A stretch of DNA of 64,000 bases. It comes from Pseudomonadota bacterium (lineage in GTDB: Bacteria; Pseudomonadota; Gammaproteobacteria; Xanthomonadales; Xanthomonadaceae). The stretch covers positions 62,001 to 126,000 of the forward strand of contig JAFEBW010000032.1 in assembly GCA_018242445.1 (NCBI GenBank), written 5' to 3'. The translations under genes were made by a program, and so were the position numbers. Shown in pieces: positions 61,644-64,000 of the stretch. Each line of letters begins with the position of its first letter. Position 1 is the first letter of the stretch. A model generated the notes under the pieces. That model was not told the origin of the DNA. It saw only the letters and a list, made by a program, of their open reading frames with translations, and made no database searches.

Positions 61644-62723
61644 ATGATGACCTCCATGCCCCGCCCGCCCCCGCCCGCGCACCCGCTCGAAGCCCTCTGG
61701 CAGGCGCCGGCCTTGATCTCGGCGGTGCTGGCCGGCGAGGGGCTGGCGCTCATCCTGGCCCTGACCCCTTTCGCCGGGGGCGACCGCTGGGTGTATTTCG
61801 GGCTGGCGTCGCTGCTGATCCAGTGGGTCATCGTGCTCACCCTGGGCGCGCTGTACCTGCTGCGGCGCCCGCTGGCGCACTGGCGGCCACTGGCGATCGC
61901 GTGGCTGGTGCTGGGCTTGCTGCTGCTCGCCACCGCGACCGTCGGGATGGCGGCAGGCTACGTATTGCACGCGAGCGAATTGCAGCCCGACCGCCTCGAC
62001 CGCCTGTTCGTGCTGCGGGTGATGGGCCTGGCGCTCACGGTTGGGTTGTTCGGGCTGGCGGCCTTCCAGAACTACTGGCGGGCGCGGCAGATGGTGGTGC
62101 AGGCCAAGCAGGCGGAGCTGGAAGCCTTGCAGGCGCGCATCCAGCCACATTTTTTGTTCAACACCCTCAACACCGGCGCGGCGCTGGTGCACGCCCGGCC
62201 CGAGCAGGCCGAGCGCCTGCTGCTGGATCTGGCCGACCTGTTCCGCGCCGCACTGGCCGGCCCGCGCAACATCGCGCTGGCCGACGAGGTGGGATTGACC
62301 CGACGTTATCTGGAGATCGAATCCCTGCGCTTCGGCGAGCGCCTGCGCCTGCATTGGGAATTACCCGATCCGCTGCCGGCGTTGGCGGTGCCGGCGCTGT
62401 CGATCCAGCCGCTGGTGGAAAATGCGATCCGCCACGGCATCGAGCCCTTGGCCCACGGCGGCAGCATGGAGATCCAGATTGCCTCAGCCGATGTGGCGCT
62501 CACCATCACCGTGCGCAACGACCTGCCCGGCGATGGCGCTGCCGCGACCGCGGGCCACGGCGTCGGCCTGGCCTCGGTGCGCGAGCGCATCCGCGCGCTC
62601 GACCCCCAGCACCGCGATCTGCTGGAAACGCGCGTCGAGGGCGGCCGCTACGTCGCCATCCTCCGTTTGCCGGTCGTTCCGCTGGCCAACGGGTCAGGCC
62701 GGCCTCACACCACCACGCGGTAA
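61644..62723 (+). CDS. LytS/AlgZ (FimS)-type sensor histidine kinase
   Basis: A 359-residue membrane kinase. About four to five spans (residues 15-145) precede the His_kinase domain motif RIQPHFLFNTLNTG (His169) and the ATP-binding domain with LSIQPLVENAIRHGIEPL and GHGVGLASVRERI. AlgZ/FimS kinases signal to a LytTR response regulator (AlgR), which controls the fimU-pilVWXY1Y2E operon in Pseudomonas. Here the gene is divergent from such an operon, but no regulator gene follows. The start is ambiguous (61623, 61644, 61647, 61656). The end overlaps ppnN by 19 bases, convergently. Confidence 0.87.
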   Translation: MMTSMPRPPPPAHPLEALWQAPALISAVLAGEGLALILALTPFAGGDRWVYFGLASLLIQWVIVLTLGALYLLRRPLAHWRPLAIAWLVLGLLLLATATVGMAAGYVLHASELQPDRLDRLFVLRVMGLALTVGLFGLAAFQNYWRARQMVVQAKQAELEALQARIQPHFLFNTLNTGAALVHARPEQAERLLLDLADLFRAALAGPRNIALADEVGLTRRYLEIESLRFGERLRLHWELPDPLPALAVPALSIQPLVENAIRHGIEPLAHGGSMEIQIASADVALTITVRNDLPGDGAAATAGHGVGLASVRERIRALDPQHRDLLETRVEGGRYVAILRLPVVPLANGSGRPHTTTR

Positions 62724-64000
62724 CAGGGCTTGTAGTCGCCGGACATCTTCATCCGCCCCTGCGCCACGAAGGCGCGCAGCAGCGCATCCAGCGCCTGCAT
62801 GATGGCCGGGTCACCGTGGATCTCGAACGGCCCTTCCTTCTCGATGCACTTCATGCCCTCCTCCTTCACGTTGCCGGCGACGATGGCCGAGAACGCGCGG
62901 CGCAGGTTGGCGGCCAGCTTGTGCACCGGCTGCTCGCGGTGCAGGTCAAGCGCGGCCATCGCCGCATGCGACGGCTCGAACGGATGCTGGAGATCCTCGG
63001 GCACGGCCAGCGACCAGTTGAAGAAGAATGCATCCTGGATGCGGATGCGGCGCTGGCGCACTTTGTCCACCCCGGTTTTCATCGCCCGCGCCACCGCTTC
63101 GGCATCGTCCACGATGATCGTGTAGCGGCCGGCGACGGCATCGCCCAGCGCCAGCTTCAGGAACTGGTCGATCTGCTCGAAATAGGCCGCCGCCGCCTTC
63201 GGCCCGGTGAACACCAGCGGGAAGGGCTCGTCGCGGTTGTCGGGATAGGTGAGCAGGCCGAGGATGAACAGGATCTCCTCGCAGGTGCCCACGCCGCCGG
63301 GGAAGACGATGAAGCCGTGGCCGAGGCGGACGAAGGCCTCCAGCCGCTTCTCGATGTCCGGCATGATGACGAGGTGGTTGACGATGGGGTTGGGCGACTC
63401 GGCGGCGATGATGCCCGGCTCGGTGATGCCGATGTAGCGGCGCTCGTCGCGGCGCTGCTTGGCGTGGGCGATCGTCGCGCCCTTCATCGGCCCCTTCATC
63501 GCCCCCGGCCCGCAGCCGGTGCAGATGTCCAGCCCGCGCAGGCCCAGTTCGTAGCCCACCGCCTTGGTGTATTCGTACTCGTCGCGCTGGATCGAATGGC
63601 CGCCCCAGCACACCACGAGGTTGGGTTCGCTGCGCGGCTTGAGGATGTGCGCGTTGCGCAGCACCTCGAACACCGCGTTGGTGATGCCCGCGCCGGTGGC
63701 GGTGGAGAACTTCGCGTCGCCCTCGACCTCGGTGGTGGTGTAGACGATGTCGCGCACCACCGCGAACAGCAACTCGGCCACGCCGCGAACGATCTCGCCG
63801 TCCACGAAGGCCTGCGCCGGCGCGTTGCGCAGCTCCAGCTTGATGCCGCGGTCGTGCGGGCGGATCAGGATGTCGAAATCCGGGTACAGCGCGGCCGCCG
63901 CGCGGGCGTCGTCGAGCGCGCTGCCGGTGGTCAGCACCGCCAGCGCGCAGCGCCGCAGCAGGTCGTGCAGAACACTGCCGGACGCGGCGTCGCGCAGGCG
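62705..64000 (-). CDS. ppnN: Nucleotide 5'-monophosphate nucleosidase PpnN (partial)
   Basis: 431 C-terminal residues of a protein whose 5' end lies beyond the window edge. The LOG-domain motifs are GGHSIQRDEYEYTKAVGYELG, GCGPGAMKGPMKGA and PGGVGTCEEILFILG. These and the PpnN-specific flanking domains (LRRCALAVLTTGSALDDA, AQAFVDGEIVRGV) identify the YgdH/PpnN type. PpnN splits nucleoside monophosphates into base and ribose 5-phosphate and is stimulated by ppGpp in E. coli. It converges on the kinase gene with a short overlap. Confidence 0.93.
   Translation of the reverse strand, partial: RLRDAASGSVLHDLLRRCALAVLTTGSALDDARAAAALYPDFDILIRPHDRGIKLELRNAPAQAFVDGEIVRGVAELLFAVVRDIVYTTTEVEGDAKFSTATGAGITNAVFEVLRNAHILKPRSEPNLVVCWGGHSIQRDEYEYTKAVGYELGLRGLDICTGCGPGAMKGPMKGATIAHAKQRRDERRYIGITEPGIIAAESPNPIVNHLVIMPDIEKRLEAFVRLGHGFIVFPGGVGTCEEILFILGLLTYPDNRDEPFPLVFTGPKAAAAYFEQIDQFLKLALGDAVAGRYTIIVDDAEAVARAMKTGVDKVRQRRIRIQDAFFFNWSLAVPEDLQHPFEPSHAAMAALDLHREQPVHKLAANLRRAFSAIVAGNVKEEGMKCIEKEGPFEIHGDPAIMQALDALLRAFVAQGRMKMSGDYKPCYRVVV

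Overview
The window is high-GC, gene-dense gammaproteobacterial chromosome. Several features point to the Lysobacteraceae (Xanthomonadaceae): the ysxC / cytochrome c4 / two dsbA / endonuclease-exonuclease-phosphatase block, a short-form MetX enzyme, a plant-type GshA, TCCCCAG/TCCCCAT heptamer repeats, and many palindromic intergenic repeats built on CCCTCCCCCGC-N2-GCGGGGGAGGG. The genus cannot be fixed from the sequence alone. No tRNA, rRNA, CRISPR array, prophage or complete insertion sequence was seen.

Layout. 1-7.0 kb is a System I cytochrome c maturation operon (end of ccmA, then ccmB-C-D-E-F-G-H-I). A 114-bp tandem repeat array separates ccmA from ccmB. 7.1-12.1 kb holds a MetX-family acyltransferase, an M1 metallopeptidase lipoprotein, an alpha/beta hydrolase and an unknown lipoprotein. 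12.1-19.2 kb is a cbb3-type oxidase operon (ccoN-O-Q-P, a very short CcoH-like protein, ccoI, ccoS, a TauE/SafE-type membrane protein) behind a perfect FNR/Anr-type palindrome. 19.2-27.5 kb holds a PfkB kinase, mltB-rlpA, an EEP nuclease-like protein, two dsbA paralogues, cytochrome c4 and ysxC. 27.5-30.2 kb is a partial oligopeptide ABC transporter (OppB- and OppA-like only). 30.2-39.5 kb is mixed housekeeping with a glutathione/redox flavour: gshA, a SEC-C protein, glutathione-dependent formaldehyde dehydrogenase, a triple-domain Grx4 protein and dacC. 39.6-42.4 kb holds two SDRs and a saccharopine-dehydrogenase-like reductase. 42.5-46.3 kb encodes a PAS-rich GGDEF-EAL protein. 46.4-61.3 kb carries two consecutive fimT-pilV-pilW-pilX-pilY1-pilE minor-pilin operons on the minus strand, with a TolA-like gene between them. 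The window ends with an AlgZ/FimS-like histidine kinase and a convergent, incomplete ppnN.

How it fits together. The ccm operon makes the c-type cytochromes used by CcoO, CcoP and cytochrome c4; DsbA, CcmG and CcmH handle the thiols; CcoI/CcoS supply copper to CcoN. The pilus half combines two adhesin/minor-pilin sets with a c-di-GMP protein at one end and a LytS/AlgZ-family kinase at the other. The two PilY1 proteins differ: one carries an L-type lectin-like N-terminus and an intact calcium loop, the other a VWA-like N-terminus with degenerate metal sites. Palindromic repeats have also entered coding sequence, in frame, in ccoI, rlpA and the OppA-like gene.
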